Assembly: GCA_937952445.1 (NCBI GenBank)
Contig: CALGAA010000119.1
Span: 1-34,296, forward strand
Origin: an uncultured Bacteroidota bacterium
Lineage (GTDB): Bacteria > Bacteroidota > Bacteroidia > Chitinophagales > Saprospiraceae
DNA: 34,296 nt
Reading direction: 5' to 3'
Shown: in pieces, positions 1 to 7,908 of the stretch
How positions within the stretch are numbered: position 1 is the first letter of the stretch
Layout of the letters: the number at the start of each line of letters is the position of its first letter
Translations under genes and position numbers: made by a program
The notes under the pieces: model-generated
What the model was told of the DNA's origin: nothing
Databases searched by the model: none
Seen by the model: the letters and a program-made list of their open reading frames with translations, nothing else

Positions 1-897
1 CTGGGAAAGGTTTCGGCGCTGTTTGCCACCGTCATCTATGTCGCCACTTTCGACCATCAAAGCGCCCTGCCACAGCACAAAAAATATTCCGCCAAACAGG
101 AGTGTTATGATAAACATAAAAAAGACACCCCGCCATTTCGCATATCGGATCGAAACGTTCACCACTTCACGTATCGACCGGGCATATCTTACGCTCTCCA
201 GATACTCATTGGTAAAGGATTTGACGATCTGAAAATTTTGCAGTACTTCTTCAGCTATCGTATTGGTGTCGGCGATCCGATCCTGTCTGGTCTTGGATAT
301 CCTTCGGACAAACCGGCCAAATACCATACCTACCAATACCACGACAGGGATACAGGCAAGCATGATCAGGGATAGCCGGGGGGCCAACCAGGCCAAAACG
401 CCAATCCCGATCACGAGTGTGATAATTTGTCTGAGCAATTCTGCCAGGGTGACCGAAAATATCGATTGCAATTGCTCGATGTCGTTCGTAATCCTGGATG
501 TCAATTCTCCGATGCGTTTGGATTCGAAGTATGGAAAATGCAGAGTAGTTATTTTATTAAAAAGATCTTTACGCAAGTCAGCCATTCCATTTTCACTAAC
601 TATGGCCATGGTGACCGTTCTCAGGTAGGAGAACAAGCCCTGGGCTACCAATAGGATCAAAAAGACCCAGCCGTAGTCGCGTACAGTTAGTGAAAACCTG
701 GATTCACCATTGGCAGCATTAGCCATTTCGCCCGCGACGAACAAAAACACCATCATGATCGAACTCGAAAGGGTGAGCATGACCATGCCTGCGACGAAAT
801 ATCCAACGTATGGCCGGATATAAGTAAAAATTCTCGTAAATGTCCGCCACTTATTCCTGGTCAGGAGCTTTCGATCAATTTTCATCATACCAAGCAT
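1..897 (-). CDS. ABC transporter, membrane domain plus permease part (3' end beyond window)
   Basis: This is the N-terminal 299 codons of an ABC exporter half-transporter (MsbA/LmrA-like, type IV ABC fold). Reading on the minus strand it begins MLGMMKIDRKLL, with alternative starts at 888 and 885. Several hydrophobic membrane segments follow, for example around YVGYFVAGMVMLTLSSSI and YGWVFLILLVAQGLFSYL. The permease signature is visible: HFPYFESKRIGELTSRITND, then a coupling-helix region near FTNEYLESVRYARSIREV. The nucleotide-binding domain would lie beyond position 1, so Walker motifs cannot be seen. Substrate is unknown; lipids, drugs or peptides are possible. An unrelated second exporter of the same architecture lies at 24970-26748. 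The family call is firm, the substrate and exact start are not. Confidence 0.85.
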   Translation of the reverse strand, partial: MLGMMKIDRKLLTRNKWRTFTRIFTYIRPYVGYFVAGMVMLTLSSSIMMVFLFVAGEMANAANGESRFSLTVRDYGWVFLILLVAQGLFSYLRTVTMAIVSENGMADLRKDLFNKITTLHFPYFESKRIGELTSRITNDIEQLQSIFSVTLAELLRQIITLVIGIGVLAWLAPRLSLIMLACIPVVVLVGMVFGRFVRRISKTRQDRIADTNTIAEEVLQNFQIVKSFTNEYLESVRYARSIREVVNVSIRYAKWRGVFFMFIITLLFGGIFFVLWQGALMVESGDIDDGGKQRRNLSQ

Positions 898-939
898 TCC
901 ATAGTGATAAACCGAATTGTAATAGGGGAGGGGCCTGGC

Positions 940-1452
940 TTATGCATTTTCTGTCGTATCAACAATGGCGTTGATCGCTTCGACTTCTTTGTCTATGTAG
1001 TATAATTTCTGAGGCGAATCACCGATGAGTTTTATCCGATCCAAAATGGTACGTACCAAATTTTCTTCCTCCCGTTGCTCCTCGACATACCATTGCAGAA
1101 AATTGTACGTACTGTGGTCCTTGTTTTTACTGGCAAACTCGACCAGATCGTTTATTGAATGGGTGACTTTTTGTTCATGGGCCAGAACCTCTTCGAACAT
1201 CGTGTTGATCTCACCGAAATCAGAAGGCGGTTGTGATATGGCTGGTATAACAGGCTGAACATCCATTTCCTGCATATACTCGACCAATTTCATCATGTGC
1301 ATATGTTCCTCATCAGCCTGACGCTTCAGGAACTTGGCACATCCGATCAGACCATGGAAGTCACACCAGGTGGACATAGACAAATACAAAAAGCTGGCGT
1401 AGCCCTCCATTTTGATCTGACTATTCAATTTTTCCTGCATTTCAGGATTCAT
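940..1452 (-). CDS. ftnA: Non-heme ferritin
   Basis: The 170-residue product is a bacterial ferritin: a four-helix-bundle iron-storage protein that assembles into a 24-mer cage in the cytoplasm and oxidises Fe(II) at a dinuclear ferroxidase centre. The expected ligands are present: Glu16 in KMEGYAS, Glu49 and His52 in DEEHMHM, Glu93 in AHEQKV and the Gln/Glu pair in LQWYVEEQREEE. The length is normal for the FtnA family. It is transcribed apart from the phosphatase upstream: a perfect TAnnTTTG box lies 32-39 nt before the ATG. No Fur-type operator was recognised. The family assignment is secure; the symbol follows E. coli FtnA. Confidence 0.95.
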   Translation of the reverse strand: MNPEMQEKLNSQIKMEGYASFLYLSMSTWCDFHGLIGCAKFLKRQADEEHMHMMKLVEYMQEMDVQPVIPAISQPPSDFGEINTMFEEVLAHEQKVTHSINDLVEFASKNKDHSTYNFLQWYVEEQREEENLVRTILDRIKLIGDSPQKLYYIDKEVEAINAIVDTTENA

Positions 1453-1483
1453 ATTGCTGGATTATTTCATTAAAATGGTTATA

Positions 1484-1491
1484 CAAATATA
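1484..1491 (-). promoter_or_regulatory. Bacteroidota-type -7 box for ferritin
   Basis: On the minus strand the sequence TATATTTG matches the Bacteroidota -7 consensus TAnnTTTG exactly and lies 32-39 nt upstream of the ferritin ATG at 1452. A clear TTG -33 element about 20 nt further upstream is not seen. The box sits just outside the 3' end of the phosphatase gene (1496), which suggests that ferritin can be transcribed on its own. Confidence 0.5.
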
Positions 1492-1495
1492 CGAA

Positions 1496-1966
1496 CTAAT
1501 CTTCATTTTCTGCATTTTCGATTATGATATCACTTGCCTGATCGAGCATATTATAAACGAGGTCAAATCCGTATTCCCCAAAATACGGATCAGGTACATC
1601 AAGCTCATCGGCGTGGGGGACCACTTCCATGATTCTTTGTACGCGTCGCTTTTCCTCTTCCGTTTGACATAATTTAAGAACATCCCGGAGATTCATCTGG
1701 TCCATCACATAAATCCGGTCGAAATATTCAATATCCGTCGATCTAAGTTTTCGGGCTTTTTGGTGGGAGATATCCAACCCTTTTTTCCTGGCGATGTCGA
1801 TCGATCTTTGATCTGGTGGATCTCCGATGTGCCATCCACTTGTACCCGCGCTGTCGATTTCCCAGTCCCAACCTTTCTCTTCAACCTTCTTTTGAAGTAT
1901 CCCTTCCGCAAGAGGAGATCTGCAAATATTCCCCAGACATACCATCAAAATTTTCATTCTCTCCAT
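1496..1966 (-). CDS. Low molecular weight protein tyrosine phosphatase
   Basis: This encodes a cytoplasmic protein-tyrosine phosphatase of the LMW-PTP/arsenate-reductase-like fold. The P-loop CLGNICRSP (C-x5-R-S) is at the N terminus, carrying the nucleophilic Cys and the phosphate-binding Arg. The general acid Asp is in DVPDPY towards the C terminus. Conserved IDSAGTSGWHIG and ARKLRSTD segments also fit. From the ATG at 1966 the product is 156 residues, the usual family length; ATG 1957 (MKILMVCLGN) is equally credible. An in-frame extension upstream to 2062 is unlikely to be coding. In bacteria these enzymes often act on tyrosine kinases of polysaccharide export, but no such genes are nearby. 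Confidence 0.92.
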   Translation of the reverse strand: MERMKILMVCLGNICRSPLAEGILQKKVEEKGWDWEIDSAGTSGWHIGDPPDQRSIDIARKKGLDISHQKARKLRSTDIEYFDRIYVMDQMNLRDVLKLCQTEEEKRRVQRIMEVVPHADELDVPDPYFGEYGFDLVYNMLDQASDIIIENAENED

Positions 1967-2205
1967 TATTTTCCGATAAATTTGTAGTTTTAAAAGTAAA
2001 ATCCGACTCATCTTGGACTCGCCGGATACGCATTGCCCTATTAGAACAGGTAATACGGGCAAAATGATCTTGATTAACCGTTCTATTTATTCTGACCATC
2101 ATCGGTCAGGAATAATTTCTATGATTATACCATTTATATGCAATAATACAAAAGTCACCGTACATCCCGTTTCGTTCATTGCCAATCATATCTTAATTTG
2201 AATCA

Positions 2206-3546
2206 ATGAAAATTATATTGGCTGGAGCCGGTGGAATAGGAAGCCATCTGGCAAAATTGCTGTCTTACGAAAATCACGATATCATCTTAATCGATATCGA
2301 TCAGGAAAGATTGGATAGTGTCTACAACCAACTGGATATCCTCTCAATTAAAGGCGATGCAGCTTCGAGATCTGTGCTGTATCAGGCCGAAGTTGGTAAA
2401 GCAGATTTGTTCATGGCTGTGACCACCTCAGAGCACACCAATCTTGTGTCCGCTATTCTTGCTAAGAAAATGGGGGCCAAGCAAACCATTGCCAGGGTGG
2501 AGAACCCCGAATTTTTGGCTGAGGATCAACTGGCTATTTTTAAAGAATTGGGGGTTGATATCATCATTTCTCCTGACAATTTGGTCGCTAAAGAAATTGC
2601 CCGTCTGTTGAAGCAGACTGCTTTGACGGACATATTTGAGTTTGAGGATGGTAAACTATCGGTCATTGGATTGACCGTCCGTTACAATTCCAAAATAGCG
2701 GGTCGTAAAATTTTTGAGATCCAGGAAATGACTACGGATTTTCCTTTTCGCCCGATCGCAATTCTACGGGGGAACACCACCATTCGACCGCGGGGCACGA
2801 CCATCGTGAGGCCCAGGGATCATATCTACATGATGGCCCGGAAGGAAGAAATTAAAAAAGCCACCACATTTGCCGGTAAAATGAATAAAACGGTGAAAAA
2901 AGTGATGATTCTCGGAGGTGGCGAGATCGCCCGTCTCACCGCCGTTTTATTGGAAAAATCTTATCAACTGACCATTGTCGAAGAGGATAAGGAAAAATGT
3001 AAATCGTTATTGGAACTCCTCACTGACAGCCTCGTAATCAAAGGAGATCCTACCGATATAGAAGTACTACGGGAAGAAGGCCTGGAGGATATGGATGCAT
3101 TAATATGCTTGTTGCCCAACTCCGAGTCCAATATCATAACCTCGTTGATGGTCGAAGAATTTAGTGGGATTAAAACCATTGCGCTGGTCGATAATTCAGA
3201 TTATATCCGAATATCACAGAATATTGGTGTGGATACCTTGCTGAATACCAAATTGATCGCTGCAAATAATATTTTCCGATTTATCCGGAAGGGTGAAATT
3301 GAAGCTATTACCAGTTTACACGGCGTGGATGCTGAAATCATTGAATTTACCGTCACCAACAACAGTAAATTGGTTCGCAAACCTTTGTCAAAATTAGGTT
3401 TCCCGCAGCATGCTTTAATTGCCGGGGTGATCCGGGGCGAGGAAAGTATTATTCCGGACGGAGATTTTCAGTTGAAAATGAACGATAAAGTTATTGTATT
3501 TGCTGAAACAGAAGCGATTGGTTTGGTTGAAAAAATGTTCCGTTAA
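2206..3546 (+). CDS. trkA: Trk potassium uptake system, NAD-binding regulatory subunit TrkA
   Basis: The 446-residue product is the cytoplasmic gating subunit of a Trk/Ktr K+ uptake system. It has two tandem RCK modules. Each begins with a Rossmann glycine motif: GAGGIGSHLAK at about residues 6-16 and GGGEIARLTAV at about 232-242. Each is followed by an acidic strand end (LIDID, IVEEDKE) typical of NAD(H) binding. RCK-C (TrkA-C) ligand domains follow each half, for example FPFRPIAILRGN and LGFPQHALIAGVIRGE. It is followed by trkH with a 1-base overlap (TAATG), so the two are translated together and act as one complex at the inner membrane. Confidence 0.96.
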   Translation: MKIILAGAGGIGSHLAKLLSYENHDIILIDIDQERLDSVYNQLDILSIKGDAASRSVLYQAEVGKADLFMAVTTSEHTNLVSAILAKKMGAKQTIARVENPEFLAEDQLAIFKELGVDIIISPDNLVAKEIARLLKQTALTDIFEFEDGKLSVIGLTVRYNSKIAGRKIFEIQEMTTDFPFRPIAILRGNTTIRPRGTTIVRPRDHIYMMARKEEIKKATTFAGKMNKTVKKVMILGGGEIARLTAVLLEKSYQLTIVEEDKEKCKSLLELLTDSLVIKGDPTDIEVLREEGLEDMDALICLLPNSESNIITSLMVEEFSGIKTIALVDNSDYIRISQNIGVDTLLNTKLIAANNIFRFIRKGEIEAITSLHGVDAEIIEFTVTNNSKLVRKPLSKLGFPQHALIAGVIRGEESIIPDGDFQLKMNDKVIVFAETEAIGLVEKMFR

Positions 3547-5000
3547 TGAATAAAATTCGATACGGATCGATCTTGCGAGTACTTGGCGTGTTGCTTTTAA
3601 TCGTGGCACTTTCCATGTTGCTTTGCCTTCCTTTCTCTTATTATTATGAAACCGGTCATGGATCAGATTTTATAAGTGGAGCACTGATTTGCTTACTCGC
3701 CGGAGGGTTGATGTGGATGGGATCCGGGAATTTTGATCTTAAAGTAAATAAACGAGAGGGGTACATCATCGTTTTTTCGGCGTGGATTATCCTCTGGATT
3801 TCGTGCGCCCTTCCGTACGTATTATCCGGAACGTTTTCTTCTCTGACAGATGTGTTCTTCGAAACGATTTCCGGCCTGACAACCACAGGTGCGACCACTA
3901 TTAACGATATCGAATCCGTGCCAAAAGATATTTTATTTTGGCGTAGTTACACACAATGGCTTGGCGGCATGGGGATTATTGTCCTTACCGTAGCGCTATT
4001 ACCTCTTTTGGGAATCGGTGGAATAGAATTGTTTGTTGCAGAAGCTCCTGGTCCTACTTCGGAAAAACTTCATCCCCAAATCAAGGACACGGCAAAAATA
4101 CTATGGTTTATCTACCTAATTCTGACTTTATTTTTATGCTTGATCCTTTGGATATCGGGAATGGATTGGTACGATTCCTTAAACCATGCCTTGACAACCA
4201 TGGCTACTGGTGGGTTTAGCACAAAAAATTCGAGCGTGGCCTATTTTAGCCCTCAGATCCAGTACATAATTGCGTTGTTTATGTTTTTGGGGGGAGTGAA
4301 TTACACCCTGTATTACCTTACTGTGCGACGAAAATTCCGGGATGTATTCCGAAGCGATGAACTCAGGTACTATGCTTATTTGGTAGTGGTATTGACTTTC
4401 ATAGTCACCCTCATCGTGTACAGTGTGAGTGATATAACATTGGAACGGGCTTTCAGGGATTCGATATTCCAAATAATCTCCATCATTACCACGACTGGTT
4501 TTGTGACAGCTGATTACACCAGTTGGACGCCCCTGTTGACTACTTTATTCTTTATTCTGCTGTTTATAGGAGCATGTTCGGGTTCTACATCAGGAGGGAT
4601 AAAAATTGTGCGTCACACTGTGTTGATCAAGAACTCCTTCCTCGAATTTAAAAGGCTCCTACATCCCAGAGCAATGATTCGAATTCGACTCAATGGCAAA
4701 ATTGTTGCCCCCCGGGTTTTGACCCACATAATGGTGTTTTTCATCCTTTATATCGTGACCTTCGTCGGTGGCACGTTCCTGGTTATTTTAACCGGAGTCG
4801 ACCCTGTAACAGCGGCCGGTGCTTCTGCCTCAGCCATTAGTAATGTGGGTCCTGCTATTGGCGAAGTCAACCCGGTCGAAAGCTACGCCGATCTCAATGT
4901 GTCCACCAAATGGCTCCTCTCTTGGCTGATGCTGATCGGTCGCCTGGAATTGTTTACCGTTTTGATATTAATCACTCCATTTTTCTGGAGTTCACGATAA
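3546..5000 (+). CDS. trkH: TrkH-family potassium uptake membrane protein
   Basis: This is the 484-residue K+-translocating subunit of the Trk system. It has four membrane-pore-membrane repeats. The selectivity-filter regions are visible in order: TTTGATTINDI, TMATGGFSTKNSS, TTTGFVTADY and SAISNVGPAIGEV, each with the filter glycine. The first repeat is preceded by an N-terminal hydrophobic helix (VLGVLLLIVALSMLLCL). Partner TrkA is immediately upstream and overlaps by one base. The length fits the family. Downstream, from 5018, a stem-like inverted repeat and a dispersed intergenic repeat occupy the gap before the next gene. Confidence 0.96.
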   Translation: MNKIRYGSILRVLGVLLLIVALSMLLCLPFSYYYETGHGSDFISGALICLLAGGLMWMGSGNFDLKVNKREGYIIVFSAWIILWISCALPYVLSGTFSSLTDVFFETISGLTTTGATTINDIESVPKDILFWRSYTQWLGGMGIIVLTVALLPLLGIGGIELFVAEAPGPTSEKLHPQIKDTAKILWFIYLILTLFLCLILWISGMDWYDSLNHALTTMATGGFSTKNSSVAYFSPQIQYIIALFMFLGGVNYTLYYLTVRRKFRDVFRSDELRYYAYLVVVLTFIVTLIVYSVSDITLERAFRDSIFQIISIITTTGFVTADYTSWTPLLTTLFFILLFIGACSGSTSGGIKIVRHTVLIKNSFLEFKRLLHPRAMIRIRLNGKIVAPRVLTHIMVFFILYIVTFVGGTFLVILTGVDPVTAAGASASAISNVGPAIGEVNPVESYADLNVSTKWLLSWLMLIGRLELFTVLILITPFFWSSR

Positions 5001-5017
5001 GGAGGGTAAATCAAGGG

Positions 5018-5081
5018 ATGAACCAGTTCACCAAATCATAAATTCCTATGGGTATTTCTTCATCTTTTTTGCTGGTTCATC
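5018..5081. repeat. Inverted repeat after trkH
   Basis: GATGAACCAG at 5018-5027 is a perfect inverted match to CTGGTTCATC at 5072-5081, separated by 44 nt. It lies 18 nt after the trkH stop. The right arm is shared with the dispersed repeat that follows. It could form a long-looped hairpin, but no clean T-tract follows it, so I do not call it a terminator. Confidence 0.45.
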
Positions 5082-5210
5082 ATCACCATAAGCCTTACGT
5101 AAGCCACATTATGCGCGGTTAGGCTTTTTCAATCTGACAAAAATATTATGAAATACCATTGTAGGAACTTGAAATTTGGCGAACTAGTGCACCGATCACT
5201 AAATTCGTGA
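5072..5210 (+). repeat. Dispersed intergenic repeat, copy A
   Basis: This modular repeat has relatives at 15676-15800, 29690-29760 and 32411-32500. It contains a 20-bp GTTCATCATCACCATAAGCC module (5075-5094) and a perfect palindrome CTTACGTAAG (5094-5103). Next is the 30-bp core 5114-5143, running from CGCGGTT to TGACAAAAA. A 48-bp block (5134-5181) is about 90% identical to 32450-32498. A near-palindrome TCACTAAATTCGTGA lies near 5196-5210. No open reading frame covers it. It looks like a MITE- or REP-like non-coding element, which is an inference. Confidence 0.6.
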
Positions 5211-5261
5211 AGATTTATTCCCTGCCGGGGCTTTGATGATTTTTAATTCATTCCTTTTCGG

Positions 5262-5293
5262 TTGCCGAGCCTCCATAAAAATCCGTACCTTTA
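5262..5293 (+). promoter_or_regulatory. Promoter of the DUF3127 gene
   Basis: TTG at 5262-5264 and TACCTTTA at 5286-5293 are separated by 21 nt. This fits the Bacteroidota -33/-7 arrangement with one mismatch in the -7 box. The ATG at 5313 follows the box by 19 nt, which supports that start over the in-frame TTG at 5262. Confidence 0.5.
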
Positions 5294-5312
5294 CTGTAAA
5301 AAGTATCTAGAT

Positions 5313-5693
5313 ATGGCAAGCTTTGAAATTACCGGGAAATTATTTAAAAAATTTGAAACAGAACAAAAAACCCAGTCGTTTAGTGCCCGCGAATTTGTGT
5401 TGGAAGTGAATGATAACAACTATATGCAGTTGATTAAATTTCAACTCACACAAGACCGATGTGGATTGTTGGATCCATTTGATGAGGGAAATGAATTGAA
5501 GGTCTTTTTTGATCTTCGGGGAAGAGAATGGAATGGCAAGTATTTCACGAACCTCAATGCGTGGAAACTGGAACCTTTTGAAGCTGGGAATACCGGAGGA
5601 TTCCCTGAAGAAGAGGATTTTGTCTTTACCGATGAACGGACTAATGATGAGGACAATTTTCAAGACCTCCCGGAAAGTGATCTTCCGTTTTAA
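5313..5693 (+). CDS. DUF3127 domain protein with SSB-like acidic tail
   Basis: The 126-residue product matches the DUF3127 family, common in Bacteroidota, and is probably an OB-fold protein. The segment FEITGKLFKKFETEQKTQSF resembles the family's N-terminal strand pair. KFQLTQDRC and GNELKVFFDLRGREWNGKYF form the conserved core, which reads much like the barrel of a single-stranded-DNA-binding protein. An acidic, disordered tail ends in DLPF, like the C-terminal tip by which Bacteroidota SSB recruits partners. Molecular function has not been established. The ATG at 5313 is preferred because the sequence before it does not resemble the family and a promoter overlaps it. Confidence 0.8.
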   Translation: MASFEITGKLFKKFETEQKTQSFSAREFVLEVNDNNYMQLIKFQLTQDRCGLLDPFDEGNELKVFFDLRGREWNGKYFTNLNAWKLEPFEAGNTGGFPEEEDFVFTDERTNDEDNFQDLPESDLPF

Positions 5694-6255
5694 TCTGTCC
5701 AACTGTGCTTCCATTTGCCTGCGTAAATCCCGGGTGATTTTTGCGGTTATTTTTTTATTTTTTGCAAATCCTCTGTGGGGGCAAAAAGTAATTGGTCTAT
5801 CCACTCAATACGATGATCGCTTTGATAAATGGATCATTGTGACCGATGTTGAAGGACTGGAAGGGACCATCGAAGCTACATGGGCCACTCTTGGCGATTT
5901 TTCGGAATGGCAATACAATTTGGGTGATCAGAGTGGTATTATCCGGATGAGGCAAAAGTCAGATCCCAATGTATGGGAAATTATGGGAGGTGGGCAGATC
6001 ATCGAGGCACGCACCGTGTTCCCGGGAGAAATGGGGCATTGGCAAATGCACAGTGGGCGTCAACGCGTGGATGTTGAAATATTCCGACGTAGTCCCGAAC
6101 AATGGTTGGCGGAAAAAAATGAGGAAGAAATCTTCTTCTACACGTATCGGGAACATGATTTGCGGGACTGGATCGTGGAAAATAAGGCTACGTTTTCACT
6201 GCCCATGCAACTGGCCTTGATATTCGTACCGATACTTCACGTGATCAGTTTTTAA
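5644..6255 (+). CDS. Secreted protein of unknown function, possibly frameshifted near its end
   Basis: I do not recognise this gene. A strong signal peptide is visible: a basic stretch LRKSR, hydrophobic core VIFAVIFLFFANPLWG, then mature QKVIGLS. The mature part is rich in Trp, Asp and Glu (WIIVTDVEG, GDFSEWQYN, WEIMGGGQIIEART) and is predicted beta-rich. The start is uncertain. ATG 5644 gives a long basic n-region but overlaps the DUF3127 gene by 50 nt; GTG 5734 avoids overlap but loses the positive charges. The last 22 residues turn hydrophobic, while the other frame offers GYVFTAHATGLDIRTDTSRD ending at about 6258. A one-base loss near 6183 is therefore possible. Confidence 0.6.
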   Translation: MMRTIFKTSRKVIFRFNLSNCASICLRKSRVIFAVIFLFFANPLWGQKVIGLSTQYDDRFDKWIIVTDVEGLEGTIEATWATLGDFSEWQYNLGDQSGIIRMRQKSDPNVWEIMGGGQIIEARTVFPGEMGHWQMHSGRQRVDVEIFRRSPEQWLAEKNEEEIFFYTYREHDLRDWIVENKATFSLPMQLALIFVPILHVISF

Positions 6256-6515
6256 GATAATACAAAAGGTGGATGATTCTTCCAATTCTATATCCCTCAA
6301 TTTTCTGGTTTTCAGTTATTCAAGGCAAATTGAATTATGCGTGCCCGTGGATATAGTTTATGGACTTTAAAACATCTATCAAGTGATTTTAATATATCCC
6401 CCGCTTCGCAATACATATTGAATACGGATGTTACAGCATGATAGAGGGTCTAATGCCATTTGGAATATGAATTTTTAGAAATCCGGTACCGTTTTTGGTA
6501 TATACGCCCAAAGAC

Positions 6516-7892
6516 TTATACATCATCGAAAAGACTCTTCCACATCACATCGTATACACCCTGGGGAGCAATTTCTTCCCCCGGTAGTGGCGTATTAGAA
6601 ATGCAAACCGGGTGGAATTCTTTTGGCACCAGAGGACTACCGTGGCTTCCTTTTAATAGCTTAGCGTCCAATGAAATTACGTCCAGAATGTATCGAAATC
6701 CCAGTTTTTTTCGCAACAGCTTATAGGCCCCGCGTGCTTTGATAAAAGGATTGGATTCATCAAAAAACATTTCGATAGGATCGTATCCTGGCTTTTTGTG
6801 AATTTGAACTGTCCGCGCAAAATCCGCAGCACGACTGTCATCATTCCAATAATAATAGCTAAACCACGCATTGTCTTCAGCGATCAAAACCAGGTCTCCG
6901 GCACGTTCGTGATTGACCTGGAATTCTTCTTTACCTTGCTCATCCAAAACTTTCCGAATGCCCGGAGTACCCTGCAAAACTTCCTTTACCTCCTCATATA
7001 TCTCCATGTCATTGATATAGACATGTGCGATTTGATGATCTGCCACCACGAATGCCCGGGAAGCTCCTGCATCGAGAAGTTCTTTTCCATTTTCTTCGCG
7101 AATGGCGATCCAACCCTTCTGACGAAAAACCCGATTGAGATGGATGGGTTGGTCGACCGGATTGATGCCGTATTCTGAGAGTAAAATAACCCGTGCCTTC
7201 TTTTCTTCATAATATTGCACCAATTTTTTGACCAGATCGTCTATCTCACGAAGGCTTTCTTGCGATCTTGGATCGTTGTGGCTGTATTTTTGAAGGGCAT
7301 AATCAAGATGGGGTAAATAAATTAATGTCAAGGTCGGATCGTGTTTTTGATCCACGATCATCGAAGCCTCAGCGATCCATTTACTCGATTTGATATTCGC
7401 CCCGGGCCCCCAAAAGTTGAAGAGGGGAAATGTACCCAGTTTTTCTTGCAATTCATCCCGTAACGAACCCGGATGGGTGTAACAATCCGGCGCTTTGACC
7501 CCGTCAGCCCGGTATTGCGGACGTGGTGTGGCTGAAAATTCCACATCACTGTACATATTGTACCACCAAAACATTTTGGAACACGTGAATTCAGGATTTT
7601 TTTTCCTTGCGTTTTCCCAGATTTTTGGAGCTGAAACAAGCTTATCCGATTGCTTCCAAAATTTAACCTCCGCTTCGATACGGTCGTACCAACCATTTCC
7701 CACGATCCCATGCTGTGCAGGGCTTTGACCTGTAACATACGTGGATTGGGAGGAAGTTGTCAAAGCAGGGAATGGTGGTCTTATGCGGGAAAAATGGTGC
7801 CGTTCCTTATATTCCTTAATAAAAGGGGTATCGTTGGCGATCACGCTTTCACTCAATCCTACTATATCTATCACAACCGTCTTGTGCATCAT
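6516..7892 (-). CDS. eboF: EboF: alkaline-phosphatase-superfamily protein of the ebo cluster
   Basis: The 458-residue product belongs to the nucleotide pyrophosphatase/phosphodiesterase branch of the alkaline phosphatase superfamily and is the last gene of the ebo cluster. Metal ligand Asp9 lies in VVIDIVGL, and the nucleophile position Thr45 in FPALTTSSQSTYVTG aligns well with NPP enzymes; SPAQHGIVGNGWYD follows as expected. However, the ligand motif D-x3-H reads DYALQ, and the DHGM motif reads SEYGI, so several zinc ligands are replaced. I cannot tell whether this is general in EboF. No signal peptide is seen. The start is ATG 7892 (an adjacent TTG extends it by one codon). EboE ends 16 nt upstream. 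Confidence 0.9.
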   Translation of the reverse strand: MMHKTVVIDIVGLSESVIANDTPFIKEYKERHHFSRIRPPFPALTTSSQSTYVTGQSPAQHGIVGNGWYDRIEAEVKFWKQSDKLVSAPKIWENARKKNPEFTCSKMFWWYNMYSDVEFSATPRPQYRADGVKAPDCYTHPGSLRDELQEKLGTFPLFNFWGPGANIKSSKWIAEASMIVDQKHDPTLTLIYLPHLDYALQKYSHNDPRSQESLREIDDLVKKLVQYYEEKKARVILLSEYGINPVDQPIHLNRVFRQKGWIAIREENGKELLDAGASRAFVVADHQIAHVYINDMEIYEEVKEVLQGTPGIRKVLDEQGKEEFQVNHERAGDLVLIAEDNAWFSYYYWNDDSRAADFARTVQIHKKPGYDPIEMFFDESNPFIKARGAYKLLRKKLGFRYILDVISLDAKLLKGSHGSPLVPKEFHPVCISNTPLPGEEIAPQGVYDVMWKSLFDDV

Positions 7893-7908
7893 CAAAATAT
7901 TTATTTCC

